From: Desulfobulbaceae bacterium UBA5123
Lineage (GTDB): Bacteria > Desulfobacterota > Desulfobulbia > Desulfobulbales > UBA5123
Assembly (NCBI GenBank): GCA_002415465.1
Contig: DHYT01000093.1
Location: forward strand, 1 to 5,854
Reading direction: 5' to 3'
Length of the DNA: 5,854 nt
Shown in pieces: positions 1 to 5,228 of this stretch (positions are counted from its first letter, which is position 1; every line of letters starts with the position of its first letter). The notes below the pieces were generated by a model. That model searched no databases. It was not told the DNA's origin and worked only from the letters and a program-made list of their open reading frames with translations. The position numbers and the translations under genes were made by a program.

Positions 1-711
1 AAGGACGCATCCTTCAAGGTAGCCACCAAATGCGATCCGCAGCCGCTTTTTCAGAATGTATTGACCTGCCTTGGCCTCAAGCAGGATCTCATTGAAGGGG
101 CCTTCACGGTTTCCGGCGAGATCCACGGAGCCCCGAAAAAATGGCAGAGCGGAGGGGTGGCCGTCCATTCCGATCAAGGGCGGATTCTGCGCATGACCCT
201 GCTCTCGAAGATATTCAGCGTCGTCAACCTCACCGATCTCTTTTCTTCGGATGGGCTTCCCTCTCTCGACAAGGAAGGATTTCCATACTCCAAACTGGAT
301 TTCGAGGCCGAAATCAAGGATAACCAGCTCATCATCAACAAGGCGGTTGTCAAGGGCAAGGGACTCAACCTGTTCGCGAGAGGGAAGATGGACCTTGCCT
401 CCTACGAAACCGACGTTACCGTTTTGATCGCGCCATTCAAAACCCTCGATGCCATCGTCAGCAACATCCCCCTCCTGGGACGGGTAATCGGCGGCAAGAA
501 CGCCACCCTCGTCACCATTCCGGTCAAGGTGACCGGCCCTATCACCAACCCCAATGTCGTCCCACTGGCGCCGGCGGCCATCGGTGAAGGGCTGATCAAT
601 ATCGTCAAGGACGCCGTACTGCTTCCATTTACCATCCTCGACCCCATCCTCCCCGGCAAGAAAATGGAGGGCGGGGCTACCTCTCCGGCTCCTCCCCGTG
701 AAAGCCGGTGA
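1..711 (+). CDS. AsmA-like C-terminal domain protein, 5'-truncated
   Basis: This is the last 236 codons of a larger gene. Frame 1 is open from the first base, so the TTG at 61 is not its start. AsmA/YhdP/TamB-superfamily proteins are large, inner-membrane-anchored periplasmic proteins implicated in moving lipids toward the outer membrane. Supporting features are a stretch typical of the AsmA_2-type C-terminus: INKAVVKGKGLNLFARGKMDLASY (about residues 112-135 of the visible part), then a fairly apolar VLIAPFKTLDAIVSNIPLLGRVIGG segment, then VTIPVKVTGPITNPNVVPLAPAAIG. The IPLLG...IPVKVTGP...NP.V.PL pattern is characteristic. The extreme C-terminus is a short Pro/Arg-rich tail. Its last 35 bp overlap the convergent pcm gene. 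Family assignment is from pattern recognition; the substrate cannot be read from the sequence. Confidence 0.85.
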   Translation, partial: KDASFKVATKCDPQPLFQNVLTCLGLKQDLIEGAFTVSGEIHGAPKKWQSGGVAVHSDQGRILRMTLLSKIFSVVNLTDLFSSDGLPSLDKEGFPYSKLDFEAEIKDNQLIINKAVVKGKGLNLFARGKMDLASYETDVTVLIAPFKTLDAIVSNIPLLGRVIGGKNATLVTIPVKVTGPITNPNVVPLAPAAIGEGLINIVKDAVLLPFTILDPILPGKKMEGGATSPAPPRESR

Positions 712-1363
712 GCGGGACAAAGGCGACCCCGAGAATCACCTCGGTATGCACGGCCCCGCCCTCCCCCTTGGTAACCGTCACCAGTTGCTGAAAGCCAGCC
801 GGCGGCCCCACCGGCAGCACCAGCCTGCCGCCCGGCCTGAGTTGCCGCACCAGTGGTTGCGGCACCGACACCGAGGCGGCGGTGACGATGATGCCGTCAT
901 AGGGGGCATGCTCCGGCCAGCCGTAATACCCGTCCATCGCCTCAACCGTGATATTCCCGTAGCCGAGCCGCCGCAACCGATCCCTGGCCGCAACGGCGAG
1001 GGTCGTGATGATCTCGGCGCTGTAAACCTCCTTCGCCAGCATGGAGAGAACGGCGGCCTGATAACCGCACCCGCAACCGACCTCAAGGATTCGGTGGTCG
1101 TCTGCCGGATTGAGCAGATCGGTCATCAGGGCAACGATAAAGGGCTGGGAAATGGTCTGCCCCTGGCCGATGGGGAGGGGATGGTTTTCGTAGGCTGCGG
1201 CGCGCAGATCGGGAGGTACGAATTCATGCCTGGGGACCTGCGCCAGGCTTTCACGGATGCGAGTGGGCATCCTGTTCCGCCCCGTATAGCCACGGGTAAG
1301 GGAATACTCCATGTCGATATCCCTGAGCATTCTCGAAACCCGGTCGGCATGGGCGTGTGGCAT
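677..1363 (-). CDS. pcm: Protein-L-isoaspartate O-methyltransferase
   Basis: This cytosolic protein-repair enzyme uses S-adenosylmethionine to methylate L-isoaspartyl residues in aged proteins so that they can revert to aspartate. The product is 228 aa, the usual size. Visible in order: GYTGR and ALAQVPRHEFVP-like N-terminal region (SLAQVPRHEFVP, about 39-50), the family signature GQGQTISQP (66-74), SAM motif I ILEVGCGCGYQ (92-102), VEAMDGYYGWPEHAPYDGIIVTAA (140-163) and LRPGGRLVLPVG (175-186). I chose ATG at 1363 because GGGAGG lies 7 nt before it; an in-frame TTG at 1396 would add 11 residues but has no such site. Motif I is unusual: GCGCGY rather than the common GTGSGY. It is transcribed divergently from the phosphoribosyltransferase and overlaps the AsmA-like gene tail to tail. 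The symbol is given by family membership. Confidence 0.93.
   Translation of the reverse strand: MPHAHADRVSRMLRDIDMEYSLTRGYTGRNRMPTRIRESLAQVPRHEFVPPDLRAAAYENHPLPIGQGQTISQPFIVALMTDLLNPADDHRILEVGCGCGYQAAVLSMLAKEVYSAEIITTLAVAARDRLRRLGYGNITVEAMDGYYGWPEHAPYDGIIVTAASVSVPQPLVRQLRPGGRLVLPVGPPAGFQQLVTVTKGEGGAVHTEVILGVAFVPLTGFHGEEPER
681..712. terminator. Inverted repeat at the convergent gene ends, possible weak terminator
   Basis: CTC-T-CCGGCT (681-690) pairs with AGCCGG-T-GAG (703-712): nine base pairs with one T/T mismatch, and a 12-base loop. It lies across the stop codon of the AsmA-like gene and inside the 3' end of pcm. Neither side is followed by a T-tract, so it is not a canonical intrinsic terminator. 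It may stall or attenuate transcription from both directions, or it may be chance in GC-rich coding DNA. Confidence 0.3.
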
Positions 1364-1370
1364 GGCGAAA

Positions 1371-1376
1371 CCTCCC
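1371..1376 (-). promoter_or_regulatory. Ribosome binding site of pcm
   Basis: GGGAGG on the minus strand ends 7 nt before the ATG at 1363. It decides the start in favour of the protein beginning MPHAHADR over the upstream TTG. Confidence 0.8.
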
Positions 1377-1412
1377 GCATGGTCGCCAACGGTCAACGTC
1401 GGCGCAGTCTCA

Positions 1413-1442
1413 AGTATAGGGTAACGACCGGAACCAAGTCAA
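1413..1442 (-). promoter_or_regulatory. Sigma-70-type promoter of pcm
   Basis: On the minus strand, TTGACT (1442-1437) matches the -35 consensus at 5 of 6 bases. TATACT (1418-1413) matches the -10 consensus at 5 of 6, with an 18-bp spacer. Transcription would start near 1406, giving a leader of about 42 nt before the pcm ATG. This is a good match but has only been judged by eye. Confidence 0.65.
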
Positions 1443-1472
1443 AAATTGTGGCGACGATTATGGGACGGCTCC

Positions 1473-1501
1473 TTGAGTTTTCAACCAGCCGGTGATAGAA
1501 C
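1473..1501 (+). promoter_or_regulatory. Candidate sigma-70-type promoter of the phosphoribosyltransferase gene
   Basis: TTGAGT (1473-1478) and TAGAAC (1496-1501) each match consensus at 4 of 6 bases, separated by exactly 17 bp. Transcription would begin near 1508, so the in-frame GTG at 1505 would not be transcribed and the start would be the ATG at 1541. It is weaker than the opposing pcm promoter. Confidence 0.4.
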
Positions 1502-1528
1502 GAGGTGAGGAAGCGAAACCTTCAAGAC

Positions 1529-1534
1529 AAGGGA
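1529..1534 (+). promoter_or_regulatory. Ribosome binding site of the phosphoribosyltransferase gene
   Basis: AAGGGA ends 6 nt before the ATG at 1541 and supports that start over the GTG at 1505. Confidence 0.6.
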
Positions 1535-1540
1535 ACGGTC

Positions 1541-2149
1541 ATGAGAGCAAAAAAGGATTTGCGCTGTGAACTGATTACCTGGGAGCGGGTTTACCGGATG
1601 TGTCGACATCTGGCGGCATCGATCCGCGAAGCCGGGTACCGGCCGGACCTGATCGTCGCCATCGCCCGCGGCGGCTATGTGCCGGCCAGGGTGCTCTGCG
1701 ACTTCCTTGAGATCGGCAACCTGACCGGCTTTCGTATCGAGCACTACAAGGCCGGGGCCGACAAACAGGCGGAAACGCGCATCACCTCCGGCCTTGGCCT
1801 TGACATAACCGGCATGCGGGTCCTGCTGGTTGACGACGTCAGCGACACCGGCGACACCCTTGCCAAGGCGGTCCCCTACCTGCTGGCCGAAGGCGCGGCC
1901 GAGGTCAAGAGCGCCCTGCTGCTCCACAAGGAAGGCTCAAGCGTCATCCCCGATTTCTATGCCGAACGGATCATCGAATGGCATTGGATCATCTATCCCT
2001 GGGCGGTCATCGAGGATATCGGCGCCTTCCTGCAACGGCTGGAGCAACCGCCCGCCACCGTGGCCGAGGCGGAAGCCAGGCTCGAAAAGGAATACGGGGT
2101 GACGGTTCCGAACCGAATCCTGAAAGACATCTTTTCCCTGCACCGCTAG
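1541..2149 (+). CDS. Phosphoribosyltransferase, COG2236 / purine PRTase-like
   Basis: A 202-aa cytosolic type I phosphoribosyltransferase. This family transfers a phosphoribosyl group from PRPP to a nucleobase, usually hypoxanthine, xanthine or guanine in salvage. The N-terminal LITWERVYRMCRHLAASI (about 12-29) and DLIVAIARGGYVPARVL (36-52) are typical of the COG2236 group. The PRPP-binding loop VLLVDDVSDTGDTL (94-107) is intact, with the paired Asp residues and the DTGDT phosphate-binding turn. WHWIIYPW (147-154) supplies the aromatic residues often seen near the base-binding pocket. The tail after about 170 is Glu/Ala-rich and probably helical. Start chosen at ATG 1541, which has AAGGGA 6 nt upstream. 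It stands alone, divergent from pcm, and ends 22 bp from the convergent lpxR-like gene. Base specificity cannot be determined; a regulatory or non-purine role is possible. Confidence 0.87.
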   Translation: MRAKKDLRCELITWERVYRMCRHLAASIREAGYRPDLIVAIARGGYVPARVLCDFLEIGNLTGFRIEHYKAGADKQAETRITSGLGLDITGMRVLLVDDVSDTGDTLAKAVPYLLAEGAAEVKSALLLHKEGSSVIPDFYAERIIEWHWIIYPWAVIEDIGAFLQRLEQPPATVAEAEARLEKEYGVTVPNRILKDIFSLHR

Positions 2150-2171
2150 CCGCCCCTCCCCACCCCTCATT

Positions 2172-3236
2172 TCAGTAGGTTATCGACAGGCTCAACGATC
2201 CGTAGATGTGCGCCAGATCCTGTTGGTCGAATTCCCTGGTCTGGTAGACATGGGTATAGGTGAGATTCATGCCGCGGCAGATGGTGAGGTTGAGGCCGGC
2301 GGAGAGGTCGCCGACAAAAAGCTTGCGGTCAACGCTGTGGCTGTCCGCGAAGGTGTTGCCGTCAAGAAAGATATTCCGGGCCACCCCGCGGCCGTCGGCC
2401 CTGATGAAAAAATGCACGGCGAGAGGGGTCTCCGGATACCGCCACTCCGAGGCGGTGAGTCCGCTGGCGTCACCGGCCGGCCGGCTGTGGGAGGTGCCGA
2501 AATCATCGGGCAGACCAAAGCCCCAGCGCACTTCCCCGCCGCTGCCGGCATAGGTGTAAATGTTGCCGAACGCCAAGCCCAGATGGGTGATGCAGTCTAG
2601 CCCGAACCCGTTCTGCCAGCGGTGTTCGTAAATCCGCCATTTTCTTTCCCGAAGCAGCACCGCCCCGAATTCGTTGGCCAGCTGGTTGTCCCAGCCCCGT
2701 GGCTCCCTGGTGTTGTTGAGGCCGATCACCTGCTCATGCCACCAGGTCTGCACCTCACGGGCATAGGACTGCGGCCCGACCATGCCGAGGATCACCTCGA
2801 TGGTGTCAAGCCGGCGGGCGGAACGGTCATGCATGCCAACCCCTGCATAGAGCCAACCCGCATACGGTCGGTCATCGGTGATCAGTTCGGGTCGTTCTAT
2901 GTCGCGGGGGGTATAGATGTTCTGGCCGAAGGAAAAGGCGACCTTGCGCTTGGCGGCAGTCCTGCCCTCCCATGCGCAGAACCTGTCGCCAAGCTGGTCG
3001 GCCCAGCGGGGTGGCTGCTCGGGAATCCACGTAACCTTGACGCCGTTGGTGTAATAGCGATCGGTGCCGGCGCTGCCGAAAAAATCGTTCTCGCTGTTGA
3101 TGACCAAGGACCCGGCCCGCAGGATGCCAGCCTGCGCAAAGAGCAGCCAGAAGGCGACCAGGAGCGCCATGGTGAAGCGGTGGGACACCTGCGTCAAACG
3201 AGGCACGACACCCGGCTGCCGCGAAGCGCCGCGCAT
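2172..3236 (-). CDS. LpxR-like lipid A deacylase, outer-membrane beta-barrel (DUF2219 family)
   Basis: LpxR enzymes are outer-membrane beta-barrels that remove the 3'-acyloxyacyl chain from lipid A. The 354-aa product has a hydrophobic export signal (ALLVAFWLLFAQAGILRAG, about 24-42), then INSENDFFG (46-54) and TDRYYTNG (58-65), the family hallmark. N50-D51 align with the active-site Asn-Asp of Salmonella LpxR. H167 in the VGPQSYAREVQTWWHEQVIG segment is the likely catalytic histidine. DDRPYAGWLY (121-130) is also typical. The chain ends SLSLSITY: alternating residues with a terminal aromatic, as expected for a last barrel strand recognised by BamA. The start overlaps the upstream stop as TGATG, suggesting translational coupling. 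An internal ATG at 3170 would give a more conventional short signal peptide, and neither start has a strong ribosome site. Activity in this organism is inferred. Confidence 0.85.
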   Translation of the reverse strand: MRGASRQPGVVPRLTQVSHRFTMALLVAFWLLFAQAGILRAGSLVINSENDFFGSAGTDRYYTNGVKVTWIPEQPPRWADQLGDRFCAWEGRTAAKRKVAFSFGQNIYTPRDIERPELITDDRPYAGWLYAGVGMHDRSARRLDTIEVILGMVGPQSYAREVQTWWHEQVIGLNNTREPRGWDNQLANEFGAVLLRERKWRIYEHRWQNGFGLDCITHLGLAFGNIYTYAGSGGEVRWGFGLPDDFGTSHSRPAGDASGLTASEWRYPETPLAVHFFIRADGRGVARNIFLDGNTFADSHSVDRKLFVGDLSAGLNLTICRGMNLTYTHVYQTREFDQQDLAHIYGSLSLSITY

Positions 3237-3262
3237 CAGGCCGGCGTCTCGCGAAGCGCCGC
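3220..3262. repeat. 13-bp direct repeat across the gene junction
   Basis: CGCGAAGCGCCGC occurs at 3220-3232 and again at 3250-3262, exactly 30 bp apart, straddling the TGATG overlap between the selenoprotein and the lpxR-like gene. Each copy contains a short GC-rich self-complementary core. It may simply reflect arginine/alanine codons in GC-rich DNA or a small duplication. Confidence 0.5.
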
Positions 3263-4078
3263 AAGCCGCCGCAGATGGAGCTGCTCCTCGTTGGCCAGGG
3301 TTCTGAATATCTTTTTGCCCTTTTCGTCTGCTATCCGGCGCTCCATCTTGATATAAAGATCATAGGCGTTCACCTCCAGGGCCATGGCGAAATCGAGTAT
3401 CTCCCCGGCGCTCCTCTCCCCGGCCCAGGCAAGGCCCATGGCCACCGGGATGCCCCCTTCCATGATCTCTCCGGCAAGCGCCCCGCCCAGCCGCAGCCGA
3501 TGCCGCTCGAAATCGGGCTCCGCAGCCGCGGCCGCCCGATAGGCATCCAGGAGATACTGCTTGTGACGGATTTCGGCGCCTGCCAACTCCTTGAACAGAT
3601 CGATGGCGGCCGGCGTGTCGGCAAAGCGGTCGGCAACGCCCTGATAAAAAAGCCGCGACCCCTCTTCCAACCCCCAAGCCAGGACAACCAACGTCTCCAG
3701 TGAGTCGGCGGCGGCAAAGTACGCCATGCCCGCCTCGGGCGCGCCGGCCGCCACTTCCCCTCGCCAGGCATTGATCCCCCCTTCCATGCTGAACACCTCG
3801 GGAATGCCGGCATCCAGAAGCAGTGTTGCAGCCGACCGGCTGCGCACCCCGGACCGTCAGTAGGCGATGGTCGGCTTGGCCGGATCGATTTCGCTGATGC
3901 GGTCTTTCAGTTCCGCGAGCGGAATCAACCGCGCTCCGGCCAGATGATGCTCGGCATATTCCCCTGGCTGACGGACGTCAATCAGATTGTAATGCTCCGG
4001 CCCCTTTTCATCGAGCAGCCGCTTGACCTCCTCGGCAGGGATGGTCGGCACCGCAGTGAAAAATTCCATGAGTCCCAT
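3236..4078 (-). CDS. Selenocysteine-containing rhodanese / ferritin-like diiron fusion protein
   Basis: A single 280-residue protein read through an in-frame TGA at 3859-3857 (residue 74). The N-terminal rhodanese domain (about 10-105) has YNLIDVRQPGEYAEHHLAGARLIP (30-53) and the active-site loop Y-U-R-S-G-V-R-S-R-S, where the TGA stands at the catalytic cysteine. It continues with LLLDAGIPEVFSMEGGINAW, the normal rhodanese ending. The C-terminal domain (about 115-280) is rubrerythrin/ferritin-like, with E139, E169-x-x-H172, E235 and E265-x-x-H268, the complete diiron ligand set. Rhodaneses carry sulfane sulfur; such diiron domains commonly react with peroxide or oxygen. The substrate here is unknown. 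The start at ATG 4078 has only a weak GGG upstream; ATG 4069 is an alternative. It lies 35 bp after the methyltransferase and overlaps the lpxR-like gene by one base. Alternatives are a sequencing error or a pseudogene, but the SECIS-like hairpin argues against both. Confidence 0.85.
3823..3859 (-). promoter_or_regulatory. UGA-Sec codon and bacterial SECIS-like hairpin
   Basis: The UGA (3859-3857) is followed by C, a context common at Sec codons. Nineteen bases later is a GGUC tetraloop (3837-3834) closed by a perfect six-pair stem, GCAGCC (3843-3838) with GGCUGC (3833-3828). Below a small internal loop (C against AA), GUG (3847-3845) pairs with CAC (3825-3823). In E. coli fdhF, as I recall it, the SelB-binding mini-hairpin also has a GGUC loop, 18 bases after the UGA. 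The match in loop sequence, stem and spacing is strong evidence for SelB-dependent selenocysteine insertion. Folding was done by eye. Confidence 0.82.
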
Positions 4079-4113
4079 TGCTGTTACCCATCATGTGGTT
4101 GTGGTTCAATCGC

Positions 4114-5118
4114 TCACGACACCGTGCCGCAGAGGACATAGGAATCATTGGGGCCGACAAAGGGCAGGCGCTTGAGATTCCTAACGCCGTTCTCGGTCAG
4201 CATGGCGGAGATTTCATCCTCGGAGTACGAACGGCCGCCGGGATTGTTGATGAGCATATTGAGCGAAAACAGGGCCGGGAACAGCGGGCCGTCCTTGGTC
4301 TTGTTCAAGAAGAATTCATGAACCATGATCAGGCCGCCCGGCGAGAGCGACTCGACCGCGCCGGCGATAATCCGCCGGCATTCCTCCGGGCCGTATCCGT
4401 GCAGCACCTGCGACAGCCAGGCCACGTCATACTCGCCCTTGATCGCGGCACTTGTGAAATCTCCACCCAGGAAATCGATCCTGTCCTGAAGTCCAAAAAA
4501 ATGAATCGCCTTGTCGGCGAAATTATGGGTCATGGGACGGTCGACGATGGTGGCTCGCAGCCCCGGATTAACTTGGCAAAAATGGATCGCGTAGGTGCCG
4601 GGCCCGCCACCCAGATCAAGAAGATGACGACGCCCTTGCAGATCGATCTGCTCGGCAACCTTCGGCGCGATCGCCATCGCCAGGTTGAACATGCCGAGCT
4701 GAAAACTCGCGCGCTCCTGCTCTTCGCCGTGACTGCGCTTGGCAACCGGCTGACCTGATCGCACCGCCTGGTCAAGCTGCGCCCAACCGTCCACCAGATG
4801 ATGGTGGTGCATGATGATGTTGCCAAGGTATTCCGAAGAGCCGGTTACCAGAAAACGTTTGACGCTTTTGCGCACGTTGTAACAGTTGCCGTTTTTCTCA
4901 AGCAGCCCCATGGCGGCGAGGGCGTCAAGCAGGACGCCCATGCCACGCCGATCACATTCCAACAGCGAGGCGACCTCGGCGGGAGAGCGGCATTCGCATT
5001 CATGGGTCAGCACGGTAAAGATATCCAGCTTGACGGCTGTATGGAGGGCGCAGGATTGCCAATAACCGGTCGCCAGATTCAGGATGTCGGTGGCCGAGCA
5101 ATGTTTATCCGTTTCCAA
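4114..5118 (-). CDS. SAM-dependent methyltransferase, O-methyltransferase type with N-terminal winged-helix domain
   Basis: A 334-aa class I methyltransferase resembling the acetylserotonin/hydroxyneurospholene O-methyltransferase family (PF00891). The N-terminal part (about 8-95) looks like the dimerisation winged helix: ATDILNLATGYWQSCALHTAVKLDIFTVL, then SPAEVASLLECDRRGMGVLLDALAAMGLLEK. The catalytic part has SAM motif I HLLDLGGGPGTYAIHF (165-180), the acidic VDRPM (192-196), GGDF (218-221), DVAWLSQVLHGYGPEECRRII (231-251) and LSPGGLIMVHEFFL (258-271). I chose TTG at 5118: AGGAGG lies 7 nt before it, while the ATG at 5145 overlaps a perfect -10 box and has no ribosome site. An HHHH run lies at 104-107. 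It is the first gene of the three-gene cluster. The methyl acceptor is not evident; these enzymes act on small hydroxylated, often aromatic, compounds. Confidence 0.83.
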   Translation of the reverse strand: METDKHCSATDILNLATGYWQSCALHTAVKLDIFTVLTHECECRSPAEVASLLECDRRGMGVLLDALAAMGLLEKNGNCYNVRKSVKRFLVTGSSEYLGNIIMHHHHLVDGWAQLDQAVRSGQPVAKRSHGEEQERASFQLGMFNLAMAIAPKVAEQIDLQGRRHLLDLGGGPGTYAIHFCQVNPGLRATIVDRPMTHNFADKAIHFFGLQDRIDFLGGDFTSAAIKGEYDVAWLSQVLHGYGPEECRRIIAGAVESLSPGGLIMVHEFFLNKTKDGPLFPALFSLNMLINNPGGRSYSEDEISAMLTENGVRNLKRLPFVGPNDSYVLCGTVS

Positions 5119-5125
5119 ATCAACC

Positions 5126-5131
5126 CCTCCT
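5126..5131 (-). promoter_or_regulatory. Ribosome binding site of the methyltransferase
   Basis: AGGAGG on the minus strand is a full consensus site 7 nt before TTG 5118. It lies inside the longer reading frame that begins at ATG 5145, which argues that the ATG is not used. Confidence 0.75.
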
Positions 5132-5143
5132 GGTTCCCATCCC

Positions 5144-5149
5144 ATTATA
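5144..5149 (-). promoter_or_regulatory. Promoter -10 box for the methyltransferase/selenoprotein/lpxR-like cluster
   Basis: A perfect TATAAT on the minus strand (5149-5144). Transcription would start near 5137, leaving a leader of about 19 nt that contains the AGGAGG. No good -35 hexamer lies at 16-18 bp, so it may need an activator, or the cluster may also be read from the deacetylase gene upstream. The rest of the 5119-5228 gap shows A/T-tracts but no clear hairpin terminator. Confidence 0.45.
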
Positions 5150-5228
5150 ATAACGCAGCGGCGTCAGTGGCTTCGTCACCAAGAAACAGCGTAACAAAAA
5201 AACCGCGCCGCCGAGAACAAAAAACACC

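Noticed and set aside
698..1495. 265-codon plus-strand ORF over pcm
   Set aside because: It is antisense to the well-supported pcm gene; its composition is rich in Gly/Arg/His and shows no domain.
2150..2171. Bidirectional terminator between the phosphoribosyltransferase and the lpxR-like gene
   Set aside because: The 22-bp gap is a C-rich run with no inverted repeat.
2622..3356. 244-codon plus-strand ORF over the lpxR-like gene
   Set aside because: It is antisense to a gene with clear LpxR motifs and resembles a GC-rich shadow frame.
3236..3847. A separate 203-codon gene starting at GTG 3847
   Set aside because: It begins in the middle of the rhodanese active-site loop, has no ribosome site, and its N-terminus is the second half of a rhodanese domain in the same frame as the upstream ORF. 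One gene read through UGA explains it better.
3857..4078. Nonsense-mutated pseudogene (TGA interrupting a rhodanese)
   Set aside because: The frame is intact on both sides, all diiron ligands are conserved, and the stop falls exactly on the catalytic Cys with a SECIS-like hairpin at the right distance. A random nonsense mutation is unlikely to do this, although a sequencing error cannot be fully excluded.
4078..4758. 226-codon plus-strand ORF over the methyltransferase
   Set aside because: It is antisense to clear SAM-binding motifs and has no recognisable domain or ribosome site.
5150..5228. Rho-independent terminator after the polysaccharide deacetylase
   Set aside because: Minus-strand T-tracts are present after GCGCGG, but I could not find a convincing stem immediately before them.
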